From the NCBI GenBank assembly GCA_963741355.1, contig CAVUIG010000010.1, forward strand, positions 17,876-81,875: a stretch of 64,000 nt of DNA, given 5' to 3'. The notes under the pieces are model-generated. The model was given only the letters and a program-made list of their open reading frames with translations. It was not told the DNA's origin and ran no database searches. The stretch comes from CAIWHR01 sp963741355. Lineage in GTDB: Bacteria > Pseudomonadota > Gammaproteobacteria > Burkholderiales > Casimicrobiaceae. The position numbers and the translations under genes are program-made. Positions 27,168 through 36,662 of the stretch are shown here, one piece after another. The stretch's first letter is position 1; each line of letters begins with the position of its first letter.

Positions 27168-28106
27168 TCAGGCGCCGATTTCGGTGAACAGCTTTCGCTT
27201 GAGGTTGCCGAAGAACGTGAGCTTGCGCTTCTTCGGCGGAATCTCGCGGATCGCCTTCTGCAGGGCAAAGACCGACTGGGGCCGCTCGAGCGGGTCGAGC
27301 CGCAGGCACCAGTCGATGACTTCGAGCACGTTGTCCGAGTACTGGCCCGACCAGATCTTCTTCGCCGAGACCAGGTGATCTTCCTGCAGGCGCGCATCCG
27401 CCGCCTGCGGGGCGAATGCGGCGAGACAGGCGAACATGCTCGCCCCGACGCCGTACACGTCGGTCCACGGACCCAGCCGGTCCGGCTCGCGATACTGCTC
27501 CGGCGCGGCGAATCCCGGCGTGTACATCGGCGCGAGCTTGGGCCGGCTCGTGGTCAGCGTCTGCCGCGCCGCGCCGAAGTCGAGCAGCACCGGGCTGCCG
27601 TCGGTGCGGAGGTAGATGTTGGCCGGCTTGATGTCGAGGTGCAGCAGCTTGTGCGTGTGCACTTCGCGCAGGCCGTTCAGCAGGTGCATGAACACGTGCC
27701 GGACCAGCCGCTCGGACATCTGGTCCTGCCGCATCTGGATCTGCTGTTGCAGCGTGCGCCCGCGCTCGTAGCGCATCACCATGTACACGGTCTCGTTGGC
27801 GCGGAAGAAGTTCAGCACGCGCACGACGTTCGGGTGGTTGATCTTGGCGAGCGCGCGGCCTTCCTCGAAGAAGCACTTCATCCCGTACCGGAACGACGTG
27901 AGGTTCTCGGCCGAGCTCGCGCGGACGATGTCCCCTTCGGTGCGCAGCACCAGCGACGACGGCAGGTATTCCTTGATCGCGACCGGCGCGCCGGTCTCGT
28001 CGAAGGCGCGGTAGACAATGGAAAACCCGCCGCGGCTGATTTGCCGGTCGATCCGGTAGTTGAGCAGCTGGTAACCGCCGGAAAGTGCCTGATTGGTGAC
28101 TGCCAT
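27168..28106 (-). CDS. Eukaryotic-like serine/threonine protein kinase
   Basis: Cytosolic Hanks-type kinase of 312 aa without a membrane segment. The Gly loop is SRGGFSIVYRA, the catalytic Lys is in VAIKEYLP, and the helix-C Glu lies in FEEGRALAKI. The catalytic loop is LLHLDIKPANIYL, so the usual HRD is HLD (a non-RD kinase), and DFGAARQ supplies the metal Asp. The APE region is GFAAPEQY. A short basic tail (KKRKLTFFGNLKRK) follows. ATG 28106 begins the conserved sequence. It is co-transcribed with the PP2C gene, a common reversible signalling pair. Confidence 0.9.
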   Translation of the reverse strand: MAVTNQALSGGYQLLNYRIDRQISRGGFSIVYRAFDETGAPVAIKEYLPSSLVLRTEGDIVRASSAENLTSFRYGMKCFFEEGRALAKINHPNVVRVLNFFRANETVYMVMRYERGRTLQQQIQMRQDQMSERLVRHVFMHLLNGLREVHTHKLLHLDIKPANIYLRTDGSPVLLDFGAARQTLTTSRPKLAPMYTPGFAAPEQYREPDRLGPWTDVYGVGASMFACLAAFAPQAADARLQEDHLVSAKKIWSGQYSDNVLEVIDWCLRLDPLERPQSVFALQKAIREIPPKKRKLTFFGNLKRKLFTEIGA

Positions 28107-28265
28107 GGGCCGAAATAATAAGCGATAACCTGAGGATGCGCTCGCAATTCGCGTGCCAAACACCCCGCCCAAGCTTGCGCGGCCGGGGGATAACGCATAC
28201 ATTCGGAACACTCCACGCCGCGTCGAGAGCGCGGAAATCGTGCATAAACCCGTGAAAAATACCCG

Positions 28266-29132
28266 ATGATCGTCAGCATGACCGGCTTTGCCGCGGTTGC
28301 CGCGGATCTGCCCGGCGTCGCGCTCTCGGTCGAGCTGCGCAGCGTCAACCATCGCTATCTCGACCTGCAGATACGCCTTCCCGACGAGCTTCGCGCACAG
28401 GAATCCGCGCTGCGCGAGCGCATCGGGGCCGAGTTGAAGCGCGGCAAGGTCGAATGCCGAGTCTCCCTCAACCGAACCACGCCCGGCGCGGCGACGCTCG
28501 CCGTCGACCAGGACCGCGTGAAGCAGCTCGCGCGTGCGGCAAACGACGTGGCGCGTCAGGTCGCGGACGCGATTCCGCTATCGATCGCCGAGATCCTGCG
28601 CTGGCCAGGCGTGCTCGCCGAGCCGAGCGTCCCGCCCGAGGAGCTCGCGCAGCGCGCGCAGGCGCTGGTGGGCGCCGCCCTCAATGAACTCCGCGCGTCG
28701 CGCGCTCGCGAAGGGGCGAAGCTCGCGCAGGCGCTCGAGGAGCGCTGCGCGGCGATCGAGGTCCAGATCGAGCGCGTCGCGCCGCGCATTCCGGCGATCC
28801 ATGCGGCCTACGTCGAGAAGCTCGCCGCGCGCCTGCGCGAAGCCGGCCTCGATCCCGATCAGGACCGCATCAAGCAGGAGCTCGCGCTCTTCGCGACGAA
28901 GGTCGACGTCGCCGAGGAGATGCAGCGGCTCACGACGCACGTGGCCGAAGTGAGGCGCGTGCTGGGCGCCGGCGGCAGCGCCGGCAAGCGCCTCGACTTC
29001 CTGATGCAGGAGCTCCACCGGGAAGCCAACACGCTGGGGTCGAAGTCGGTCGACGCCGAGCTGTCGCAGGCATCGCTCGAGCTCAAGGTGCTGATCGAGC
29101 AGATGCGCGAGCAGGTGCAGAATCTCGAATAG
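28266..29132 (+). CDS. yicC: YicC family endoribonuclease
   Basis: Protein of 288 aa with the family N-terminus MIVSMTGFA and the C-terminal signature GKRLDFLMQELHREANTLGSK. YicC proteins are now recognised as RNA endonucleases acting on small RNAs. Position immediately before gmk-rpoZ-spoT is typical in beta- and gammaproteobacteria. Its upstream region (28107-28265) is shared with the divergent kinase gene. Confidence 0.93.
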   Translation: MIVSMTGFAAVAADLPGVALSVELRSVNHRYLDLQIRLPDELRAQESALRERIGAELKRGKVECRVSLNRTTPGAATLAVDQDRVKQLARAANDVARQVADAIPLSIAEILRWPGVLAEPSVPPEELAQRAQALVGAALNELRASRAREGAKLAQALEERCAAIEVQIERVAPRIPAIHAAYVEKLAARLREAGLDPDQDRIKQELALFATKVDVAEEMQRLTTHVAEVRRVLGAGGSAGKRLDFLMQELHREANTLGSKSVDAELSQASLELKVLIEQMREQVQNLE

Positions 29133-29216
29133 CCGTGTGAGCGGCGAGCAGGGGCCCCGTGCCGAGGGCACGGGGATGCGAGCAAACGCGAATCACGGCC
29201 GCGGCCGACTCGAGAC

Positions 29217-29894
29217 ATGACGGACCACGAGACATACACAGGAGGCCGCAGAGGCGCTGGGCCGACTCCCGCGACCGGCTGCCTCTTTGTCCTCGCCGCG
29301 CCCTCGGGCGCCGGCAAGACGAGCCTCGTGCGCGCACTCCTCGAACGCGAGCCCGGCATCAGGCTGTCAGTCTCGTATACGACGCGGCCGCCGCGCCCCG
29401 GCGAAGCCGACGGGCTCGACTACCACTTCGTCGACGAGCCGCGGTTCCTGGCGCTCAAGGCGGCCGGCGAATTCCTCGAGCACGCGCACGTGCACGGCAA
29501 CTGGTACGCAACGTCGTCGACGTGGTTGAAGCGCGAGACGGAACTCGGTCACGACGTCCTGCTCGAAATCGACTGGCAGGGCGCGGCGCAGGTGCGAAGG
29601 CTCATCCCCGACGCGGTGCACATATTCATCCTGCCGCCCTCGCTCGATTCGCTGCGCGAACGCCTCGAACGGCGGGGACAGGATTCCCCCGAAGTGATCG
29701 CCCGGCGGCTCCAAGCGGCCCGCGAAGAGATGGCGCACTGCGGCGAGTTCGATTATGTTATTATGAATCAGGACTTTGCGAGAGCCGTCGACGACCTGTC
29801 CGCCATCGTGCGGGCAGCGCGCCTCGCTGCGGCGCGGCAAGCCGCGCGGATCGCGGCGCTCTTGCAACGAATGCTCCCACCATCCGAACACTAG
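29217..29894 (+). CDS. gmk: Guanylate kinase
   Basis: Converts GMP to GDP with ATP. 225 aa; the P-loop is APSGAGKTSLV near residue 29, then SVSYTTRPPRPGE and DYHFVD, with LEIDWQGAAQV further on: all standard for Gmk. The first 20 or so residues (Gly/Thr-rich) are an extension without similarity. It lies 84 bp after yicC and 8 bp before rpoZ; links to (p)ppGpp through spoT downstream. Confidence 0.95.
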   Translation: MTDHETYTGGRRGAGPTPATGCLFVLAAPSGAGKTSLVRALLEREPGIRLSVSYTTRPPRPGEADGLDYHFVDEPRFLALKAAGEFLEHAHVHGNWYATSSTWLKRETELGHDVLLEIDWQGAAQVRRLIPDAVHIFILPPSLDSLRERLERRGQDSPEVIARRLQAAREEMAHCGEFDYVIMNQDFARAVDDLSAIVRAARLAAARQAARIAALLQRMLPPSEH

Positions 29895-29902
29895 AGGCGA
29901 CC

Positions 29903-30109
29903 ATGGCACGCATCACGATCGAAGACTGTCTCGACAAGATTCCCAACCGCTTCGAGCTGACGCTCGCGGCGACCAACCGCGCGCGTCAGATCAGCGCCGG
30001 CTCGGCGGCGCTGGTCGAGCAGGACCGCGACAAGCCGACGGTGATCGCGCTGCGAGAGATCGCGGCCGGCAAGGTCGGCATCGAAATGCTGCTGAAGGCG
30101 CAGAGCTGA
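29903..30109 (+). CDS. rpoZ: RNA polymerase omega subunit
   Basis: 68 aa, full length. MARITIEDCLDKIPNRFEL is the conserved N-terminus, NRARQISAG and IALREIAAGK follow. Stabilises beta-prime in RNA polymerase and forms one of the ppGpp sites in E. coli. The gene begins 8 bp after gmk and lies 38 bp before spoT, as in many proteobacteria. Confidence 0.96.
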   Translation: MARITIEDCLDKIPNRFELTLAATNRARQISAGSAALVEQDRDKPTVIALREIAAGKVGIEMLLKAQS

Positions 30110-30147
30110 CGCACAGGGTCTGTTCGCCCGGTCAGCCCTGATGAGGC

Positions 30148-32289
30148 ATGTCGGAAATAGCGGAGTTCACCCGACACCTCGGCAATTACCTGCCGCCGCC
30201 TGACGTCGCGCTCGTCGAGCGCGCGTTCCAGTTCTCGGATTCGGCTCACCGCGGCCAGTTCAGGAAGTCCGGCGAGCCGTACATCACGCACCCGCTCGCG
30301 GTCGCGAGCATCCTGTCGCAGTGGCGGATCGACGCGCAGGGGCTCGCCGCCGCCCTCCTCCACGACGTGATGGAGGACACCACCGTCACCAAGGCCGAGA
30401 TCGAGACCTCGTTCGGCCGGCCGGTCGCCGACATGGTCGACGGCGTCTCCAAGCTCGACCAGATCGAGTTCACGTCGCGCGAGGACGCGCAGGCCGAGAG
30501 CTTCCGCAAGATGCTGCTCGCGATGGCGCAGGACGTCCGCGTCATCCTGATCAAGCTCGCCGACCGCCTGCACAACATGCGAACGCTGGATGCGATGGCG
30601 CCCACGCACCGGCGGCGCATCGCGCGCGAGACGCTCGAGATCTACGCGCCGATCGCGAACCGCCTCGGCCTGAACGCGCTCTTCCTCGAGCTGCAGGACC
30701 TCGCCTTCAAGCACATCAACCCGATGCGCTACCGCATCCTCGCGGCGGCGATCAAGGCGGCGCGCGGCAACCGGCGCGAGGTGATGAACCGGCTGCTCGA
30801 CGTGATCCGCGAGGGCTTCGCCAAGGCGAACATCACGGCGATCGTCAGCGGCCGCGAGAAGACGATCTACTCGGTGTACAAGAAGATGCGCGAGAAGCAC
30901 TACACGTTCGCGCAGGTGTTCGACATCTACGGCATTCGCGTGCTCGTGCCGGACCGGACCGCCTGCTACGCGGCGCTCGGCGTGCTGCACAGCCTCTACA
31001 AGCCGATTCCCGGGAAGTTCAAGGACTACGTCGCGATCCCGAAGGCCAACAGCTACCAGTCGCTGCACACGACGCTGTTCGGCCCGTTCGGCACGCCGCT
31101 CGAGGCGCAGATCCGCACGCACGACATGCACCGGATCGCCGAGGCGGGCGTGGCCGCGCACTGGCTCTACAAGTCCGGCGGAACGCTCGACCTCGCGGAA
31201 GCGCAGCGCGAGACGCACCGCTGGCTGCAGAGCCTGCTCGAGATCCAGTCGGAGTCGGGCGACTCGAAGGAATTCCTCGAGAACATCAAGGGCGACCTCT
31301 TCCCCGACGAGATCTACGTGTTCACGCCCAAGGGCAAGATCATGGCGCTGCCGCGCGGGGCCACCGCCGTCGATTTCGCGTACGCGGTCCACACCGACAT
31401 CGGCCATCACTGCGTCGCCGCGCGGATCAACTACGAGCTCCTGCCGCTGCGCACCGAGTTGAAGAACGGCGACCACGTCGAGATTCTCACCTCGCCGACG
31501 GCGCGCCCCAATCCGTCGTGGCTGTCGTTCGTCGGCACCGGCAAGGCGCGCTCGCGCATCCGCCATTTCCTGAAGGGCCTGCAGCAGAAGGAGTCGGCCG
31601 CGCTGGGCGAGCGGCTGCTGGCGCAGGCGCTCGCGACGCTCAAGATGGCGCCGGAATCCGTCCGCTGGGAGCGCTGGGAGGCGCTGCAGAAGGAATACGG
31701 CGCGAAAAGCCAGCTCGAGATCCTCGCCGACATCGGGCTCGGCAAGCGGCTTTCCTTCGTCGTCGCGCAGGCGCTGACGCGCACGCCGGGCAAGGACGGT
31801 GAAGAGCCCACGCCCGCCGTTTCACCGGTGCCGTCGAAGACCGGGGCGTTGACGCTGCGCGGGGTCGAGGGCGTCGCGATCCAGTATGCGAGATGCTGCC
31901 GTCCGATTCCCGGCGACAGCGTCGTCGGCCAGTTCCGCAAGGGTCACGGCCTGCTGGTGCATACGCGCGACTGCGTCACGCTGCGCAAGCAGCGCCCGGA
32001 TCCCGACCAGCTGATCGACGTCGAATGGGCGCGCGACATCCAGGGCGTGTTCGACGCCGGCATCCGCCTGCTGGTCGAGGATCGGCGCGGCATGCTCGCC
32101 GATCTCGCGACCGCGATCGCCGACGCCGACGGCAACATCGACAACGTCTCGATGGAGCGTCCCGACGGCGGCGAGGTGCTGGCGATGTTCTTCAGCGTGC
32201 AGGTGAAGGACCGGCGCCACCTCGCGAAGGTGATGCGGGCGCTGAAGCGTGTTCCCGGCGTGCGGCGGATCCACCGCGCGCGGACCTGA
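30148..32289 (+). CDS. spoT: Bifunctional (p)ppGpp synthetase/hydrolase
   Basis: RelA/SpoT homologue of 713 aa. The HD hydrolase motif LLHDVMEDTTV (about residue 72) is intact, so hydrolase activity is expected. The synthetase domain begins near SGREKTIYSVYKKM with DIYGIRVLV; then TGS (VFTPKGKIMALPRGATAVDFAY) and a C-terminal ACT domain near DRRGMLADLATAIADADGNI. The Cys-containing RIS/ZFD segment YARCCRPIPGD is present. It sets the stringent response; end of the yicC-gmk-rpoZ-spoT run. It converges on the fimbrial usher gene, 21 bp between stops. Confidence 0.95.
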   Translation: MSEIAEFTRHLGNYLPPPDVALVERAFQFSDSAHRGQFRKSGEPYITHPLAVASILSQWRIDAQGLAAALLHDVMEDTTVTKAEIETSFGRPVADMVDGVSKLDQIEFTSREDAQAESFRKMLLAMAQDVRVILIKLADRLHNMRTLDAMAPTHRRRIARETLEIYAPIANRLGLNALFLELQDLAFKHINPMRYRILAAAIKAARGNRREVMNRLLDVIREGFAKANITAIVSGREKTIYSVYKKMREKHYTFAQVFDIYGIRVLVPDRTACYAALGVLHSLYKPIPGKFKDYVAIPKANSYQSLHTTLFGPFGTPLEAQIRTHDMHRIAEAGVAAHWLYKSGGTLDLAEAQRETHRWLQSLLEIQSESGDSKEFLENIKGDLFPDEIYVFTPKGKIMALPRGATAVDFAYAVHTDIGHHCVAARINYELLPLRTELKNGDHVEILTSPTARPNPSWLSFVGTGKARSRIRHFLKGLQQKESAALGERLLAQALATLKMAPESVRWERWEALQKEYGAKSQLEILADIGLGKRLSFVVAQALTRTPGKDGEEPTPAVSPVPSKTGALTLRGVEGVAIQYARCCRPIPGDSVVGQFRKGHGLLVHTRDCVTLRKQRPDPDQLIDVEWARDIQGVFDAGIRLLVEDRRGMLADLATAIADADGNIDNVSMERPDGGEVLAMFFSVQVKDRRHLAKVMRALKRVPGVRRIHRART

Positions 32290-32310
32290 CGCCCGCGACA
32301 CCGCGCCTCG

Positions 32311-34749
32311 TCAGCGCGCGGCCGCCTCACAGATCACGACGCCGACATCGGACATCGCTCCCGTCGGCTCGGGAACGACGACCCGCGCGACGCATCCCGG
32401 CTCACCATAAGCGCGCAGCTCGTATGCGCCCGGCTCGACACCCTCCACGTAGAACTCGCCGCGGCGCGCCGTGAACCCCGCGACCGTGCCCTCCTTCCGC
32501 GAGAGCCGGATATCGCGAAATTCCAGCGGCGTCTGCTTGCCGTCCCGCATTCCTACAAGCGTGCCGAAGATCGCATGGCTCTTGCGGACAGCGAACGTGA
32601 TAAGCGAGCCGCTTCGCGTGGGCGGCGAGACGACCTGTTCCGTCCGTTCGACGGTGTAATCGAATGCAAGATCGGCTGTACCGAAGGTGATGTAGTTGTC
32701 ATAATACGAGGCGAGGTTCGTGGCAATGACGTCGCCGTGGCCGTCGGTCCTGCCGGCAAACCATCCATTGGCGTAGACCGGGATGCCTTCCAGGTCGGGA
32801 ATCCGTACCACGGCGAAGCTGTCCAGCACCGGCCGGGCCGCGAACATCGACCCGCCGGTTGCGCCGATGCTGCCCGCAACGAAGAGCTGGCTGAACGATG
32901 GACCGCCGCCGCCCGCCGTCGTGCGCGAGTAGTTCGCGCCGACGGCGATGTGCTCGGCATTGAGCTGGACGTAGGCCTGGCCGTAGCCGGCATCGACCCC
33001 GTCCCCGCTCGCATGGCCCGCGGTGAGCGAATAGCCCACCCCTTCCCCCTGCGGCGTCGCCCGGTCCAGCGAAACGGATTCCGTCGTCGCGTGGCGCGTG
33101 CCGCCGACGCCCGCAGACATCGATGTCTGCGAGTCGAAGTAATAGCGGAACGAGAGCAGCCACGCGGAACCGGACGCCGGCTCGATGGTGCGCGTGTAGG
33201 TGAGCGACAGCAGGCCTTTTCCCGCCAGTGCGGAGTGCGTGTAGCCGGCATTCCATACCTTCGACGACGGCCCCGCGTAGCGGTCACTGTCCGTGTAGGT
33301 GGCGGACAGCGTGCCCAGCGACGCGTCGTACAACGAAAGCGACGCGTATTGGTCGTTTCGGGTCCGGAAGGTCGAGTCGATGTCCGACAGCTGCGCGTAA
33401 TCGCGTGAGAAGTAGCGGGCGCCGAGATTCAGGCTGACGTTGTTGCCGCTGTAGGCGTAGGCAAGCGTTCCTGCCGTACCGCTCGACGATCCGCTGCCGC
33501 CGACGGAGATTCCCGCTGCGATCAGCCCGAAGCGCGGGAACTGGTAGGTGCCGAACGGGCCGATGTTGTAGAGGTCCCGCATCGCCTGTCCGCGCAGTCC
33601 CAGCGTCAGCGCATTCGTGAATGCGTAGCGGTGAAACGCCGATGCCGCGAGCCCGCCGTAGTCGTCGCTGGCGATGCCGTACTGCCTGCGGATGAATCCC
33701 AGGTTGTAGCTGTATTCGTGAAGGCCCTCGGCAAGGCCGGCGTTGGTGGCGAAGAAGAACGGCTGCTGCAACAGCTGCTCGCGCCCGAACGCGTCGCGGA
33801 TCACCACACTGACATTCTGCACGCCGGTGACGCCGGTGATGTTCGAGATGTCGAGCGGACCCGGTTGAACCTGCCGTTGCGCAATCACGTTTCCGTCGAG
33901 GCGGACGACGACGGTCGACGGCAGGGCGACTTCGGTCGAGAACGACGCGGTCGGGTACTGCACGAAATACGGGTCCATCGAGTAATACTTGGTGAGGCTG
34001 ATGCCGCCCATTGGAACCGAGCCGGACAGGTCGAACGAGGGCGTGAAGAAATCGCCGATGGTCAAGCGGCGGAGATTCGGGCGATCGTCGTACTGCGCAT
34101 TGGTGATGAGCCGCGTGAAGCCATCCTGCGGACCGCTTTCGCCCCAGACCTGGTTGGTGGTGTTGTAAAGGAGCCAGTTTCCCGTGCGCGCAGCGAGCTC
34201 CGTGGTGAACTGGTAGCGGCGCTGACTGAACGCATCATCTCCCGTCGCGTTGAATCCGTAGTTGAGGAAGAAGCTGTTCTCGGCAGGATAGATGACGGAC
34301 GCTCGCCGCCGGGGCGCGAGGTCGAGCGTGGTGCCGGGAAGCGCACTTGCCGCCACCTGGATGTGCAGCGTCACCGTCGCAGCATCGAACTTCACCTCCA
34401 GGCCGGGCAACGACGACACGTCGATGAAGGGGTCGCCTTTCACGTCGATCGGCTTCGCGCCGGGATGCGCCAATCCCCATCCGGAAAATTCGGGTAACGG
34501 CACCAGGAAGTGGCCGTTGCCGTCGCGGGCGATCGGGATGTCGCCCTTCAGCGTCCCGTTGACGAAGACGCGCGCGATCAGTAGCTCGAATCGCGAGCGC
34601 TCGGAAAGCGCGGATTGAGGCGGCGCTGACGCAGCGGCAACGACCTCTGCAGCGAACGCCGGGTCGGAAAACGGGAACAGCAGCGCGAAAAGGACGGCGG
34701 CCGAGCGGGCGAGCCGATGCCGGCTACCTGCAGGAAGCCGGGCTGACAT
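32311..34749 (-). CDS. Fimbrial outer-membrane usher (spore coat U / Csu type)
   Basis: Usher of 812 aa that polymerises and exports pilin subunits through the outer membrane. A signal peptide (SAAVLFALLFPFSDPAFAAE) precedes an N-terminal chaperone-binding domain; the beta-barrel region starts about residue 150 (YPAENSFFLNYGFNATG). Conserved features: NITGVTGVQNVSVVIRDAFGRE plug region, and a C-terminal domain with GARRGEFYVEGVEPG-like beta strands. The start overlaps the chaperone gene end by 26 bp. Last gene of a four-gene operon transcribed from the sigma-54 promoter at 36.65 kb. Confidence 0.9.
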   Translation of the reverse strand: MSARLPAGSRHRLARSAAVLFALLFPFSDPAFAAEVVAAASAPPQSALSERSRFELLIARVFVNGTLKGDIPIARDGNGHFLVPLPEFSGWGLAHPGAKPIDVKGDPFIDVSSLPGLEVKFDAATVTLHIQVAASALPGTTLDLAPRRRASVIYPAENSFFLNYGFNATGDDAFSQRRYQFTTELAARTGNWLLYNTTNQVWGESGPQDGFTRLITNAQYDDRPNLRRLTIGDFFTPSFDLSGSVPMGGISLTKYYSMDPYFVQYPTASFSTEVALPSTVVVRLDGNVIAQRQVQPGPLDISNITGVTGVQNVSVVIRDAFGREQLLQQPFFFATNAGLAEGLHEYSYNLGFIRRQYGIASDDYGGLAASAFHRYAFTNALTLGLRGQAMRDLYNIGPFGTYQFPRFGLIAAGISVGGSGSSSGTAGTLAYAYSGNNVSLNLGARYFSRDYAQLSDIDSTFRTRNDQYASLSLYDASLGTLSATYTDSDRYAGPSSKVWNAGYTHSALAGKGLLSLTYTRTIEPASGSAWLLSFRYYFDSQTSMSAGVGGTRHATTESVSLDRATPQGEGVGYSLTAGHASGDGVDAGYGQAYVQLNAEHIAVGANYSRTTAGGGGPSFSQLFVAGSIGATGGSMFAARPVLDSFAVVRIPDLEGIPVYANGWFAGRTDGHGDVIATNLASYYDNYITFGTADLAFDYTVERTEQVVSPPTRSGSLITFAVRKSHAIFGTLVGMRDGKQTPLEFRDIRLSRKEGTVAGFTARRGEFYVEGVEPGAYELRAYGEPGCVARVVVPEPTGAMSDVGVVICEAAAR

Positions 34750-35483
34750 CTAGGGTGCGCTTAAAGTCGAGGTTCTCGGCGACGACGCGCGCCTCGATCG
34801 TCGCCAATGTCCTGCACGCGTCGGGTGGAACGGCGAACCCGAGCTTCCGCGTGGCCCCGGCCAGAAAATACCTGTCGTCGACCGAATGCGAGAACAATTG
34901 CGCGCCATCGCGCGCGAGGCCTACGAGCTCGATCCGGTCCGCGCGGATATGCACGCTCCCCGAATTGACAACCCGCCAGGTGACCTGGCCCGCTCTCATT
35001 TCGAGGTCCTCGATGGAGCCGCCGCGTTCTGGTTGCGCGGGGGCCACGAAGATCGGGACGCCCACGCTCAGCAGCACCTGAAGCGACGCGCCCTGCTTCG
35101 CCGATGCCGGCGGTTGCGATGGCGGCAATTCCTCGACGAACAGCCGGTAGGTGTCCTCGCGCGTCACCGGCGCCGCCTTGACCCCGAGACGCACGACGCG
35201 CGACTCGCCGGGGGGAATTTCCATCGAGCGCGGAAAGAACATCAGCGAATCGTCCGGCTGGTATTGGTCCTTGCCGTCGGCATCCTGCCGCCAGCTCATC
35301 GCCTGGCAGCTGCATTCGCAGCGGGGTGGCGCCTTCGTTGCGCACGACGAATTCGCCGGTCTTGTGGCTGCGATCGAGCGCGACCCGCAGCGGATTGATG
35401 ACGAATTCCGCCGCGACCGTCATCTGTACCCACGCGCACAGGAGGGCAAGCGCCACGACGGAGGAATGCCGAAGGATCCGCAT
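34724..35483 (-). CDS. Periplasmic fimbrial chaperone, one frame break
   Basis: PapD-like chaperone that carries pilin subunits to the usher. ATG 35483 opens a signal peptide (VVALALLCAWVQMTVAAE) and the first beta strands (FVINPLRVALDRSHKTGEFVVRN). After LRMQL the frame breaks near 35311; dropping one C restores LRMQLQAMSWRQD and continues through FFPRSMEIPPGESRVVRLG, the PapD signature, to the stop at 34724. Predicted 252 aa. Break most likely technical. ATG overlaps the stop region of the upstream SCPU gene (35485). Confidence 0.85.
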
Positions 35484-35484
35484 G

Positions 35485-35954
35485 TCAGGGCAGGACGGTG
35501 GCCGTGAGCAGGTCCGAGTAGCTGCCCACCAAAGCATCGGCATAGTCCGATCCGAGAACGAGGGCGGTCAGGCGCCAGTTCTGATTGGAGCCGGTATTGC
35601 CGAGGAAGGCGATCGAGACGCTGTAGGGGATGAATGCATTCTGCACGGTGTGCTTCATCCGCAACGGCGCGCTGCCGTTGGCGCCCGGTGAACTGCCACG
35701 TCGGCGTGAACCCCGCCGGCACGCATCTCACCTTGAAATCCGTGAACGCCGATTGCGGCGTCGCAATCGAAGGGATCAAACGGGGCAAACGTGATGCCGC
35801 CGACCGATCCGTTGAACACGCACGTCTGGCCGTGCGCCATGCCTGCGCAGCACAGGAGCAACGCGATCGCCGCGATGTTCCGTGCAATCCGCAGTCGGAC
35901 GGCAACGCGGCCGGCGCCCGGATCGCACGCATCGTCTGCTCGAGAAATTTGCAT
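35485..35954 (-). CDS. Spore coat protein U (SCPU) domain fimbrial subunit, two frame breaks
   Basis: Small secreted pilin-like subunit. ATG 35954 begins a signal peptide (NIAAIALLLCCAGMAHGQ) followed by TCVFNGSVGGITFAPFDP, a typical SCPU start. Two single extra bases (near 35755 and 35690) interrupt it; joining the frames yields TPQSAFTDFKVRCVPAGFTPTW and then RMKHTVQNAFIPYSVSI and the C-terminal DALVGSYSDLLTATVLP. Predicted 155 aa. The position just before the chaperone and the unusual short C-terminus suggest a minor or tip-proximal subunit. Breaks probably technical. Confidence 0.75.
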
Positions 35955-36075
35955 GGCTCCGGGGGTTTCGCGGCCGACTCCGCCATTCTGAGCGAACCGG
36001 GCCGGTGCCGCCACCGCATCGCGAAAAAGGCCGCATGGGGGCGGCCTTCCGCGCGAGGGTCCGACCAGGATGGAA

Positions 36076-36552
36076 TTACGGGCTGACGGAAACGGTGATC
36101 GTTCCCGAGTAATCCCCCGCCTGCGCGACCTGGAACACCGCAGGAAGAATCGTTCCCGTGACCACCAGCGTCTTGTCCGTGGTGAAGCCCGCGCCGGCGC
36201 CGCCGGACGTGAAGGTCATCGTCGCGTTCATGGTCGTAGAACCACACGTACCGGAGGTCGTGCAGGTCATGGTTGCCGGCGAAGGCACCGTGAAGCCTGG
36301 CACCAGCCCGTTCGTGCACCGATAAGTGACGTTCGCATTACCCGTGGCGGTCGTCCCGGAACTCGGATCGATGACAACACCCGTATTCGCGACCGTCACC
36401 ACGGGCGTCTGCCCCGAATTGAACTTGCATACGCCGTTCACCGAAGCCTGAACCGTGACCACCTGGGTATCCGCGGCGCTCGCGCCGAAAGACGCCAGAC
36501 ATCCGGCGGCCGCAGCCAACGCAACTGCGATCTTCATCTTTGCGAATCTCAT
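36076..36552 (-). CDS. Spore coat protein U (SCPU) domain major fimbrial subunit
   Basis: Secreted protein of 158 aa. ATG 36552 has GGAGCAATTC before it. The signal peptide KIAVALAAAAGCLASFGASAA is followed by TVQASVNGVCKFN, NANVTYRCTNGL and a C-terminal GDYSGTITVSVSP, the beta-strand used for donor-strand exchange in SCPU/Csu subunits. It is the first gene of the fimbrial operon and is likely the main shaft protein. Confidence 0.88.
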   Translation of the reverse strand: MRFAKMKIAVALAAAAGCLASFGASAADTQVVTVQASVNGVCKFNSGQTPVVTVANTGVVIDPSSGTTATGNANVTYRCTNGLVPGFTVPSPATMTCTTSGTCGSTTMNATMTFTSGGAGAGFTTDKTLVVTGTILPAVFQVAQAGDYSGTITVSVSP

Positions 36553-36646
36553 GAATTGCTCCGTGTCCATTATTTGGCTGGTCCCGAAACCGACGGGGCC
36601 GAAGCCGCCGCCCGGGATCGGGCACGATTGACAACAGAGCCTAAAC

Positions 36647-36662
36647 AGCACTTACCGTGCCA
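36647..36662 (-). promoter_or_regulatory. Sigma-54 (-24/-12) promoter of the SCPU fimbrial operon
   Basis: Read on the minus strand the site is TGGCACGGTAAGTGCT. It matches the sigma-54 consensus TGGCACG-N4-TTGCW at every position but one, with the required GG-N10-GC spacing. The predicted transcription start is about 84 nt before ATG 36552. An AT-rich tract at 36700-36735 lies where an IHF-type bend or activator site would be expected. RpoN transcription would require an enhancer-binding protein, not seen in this window. Confidence 0.75.
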
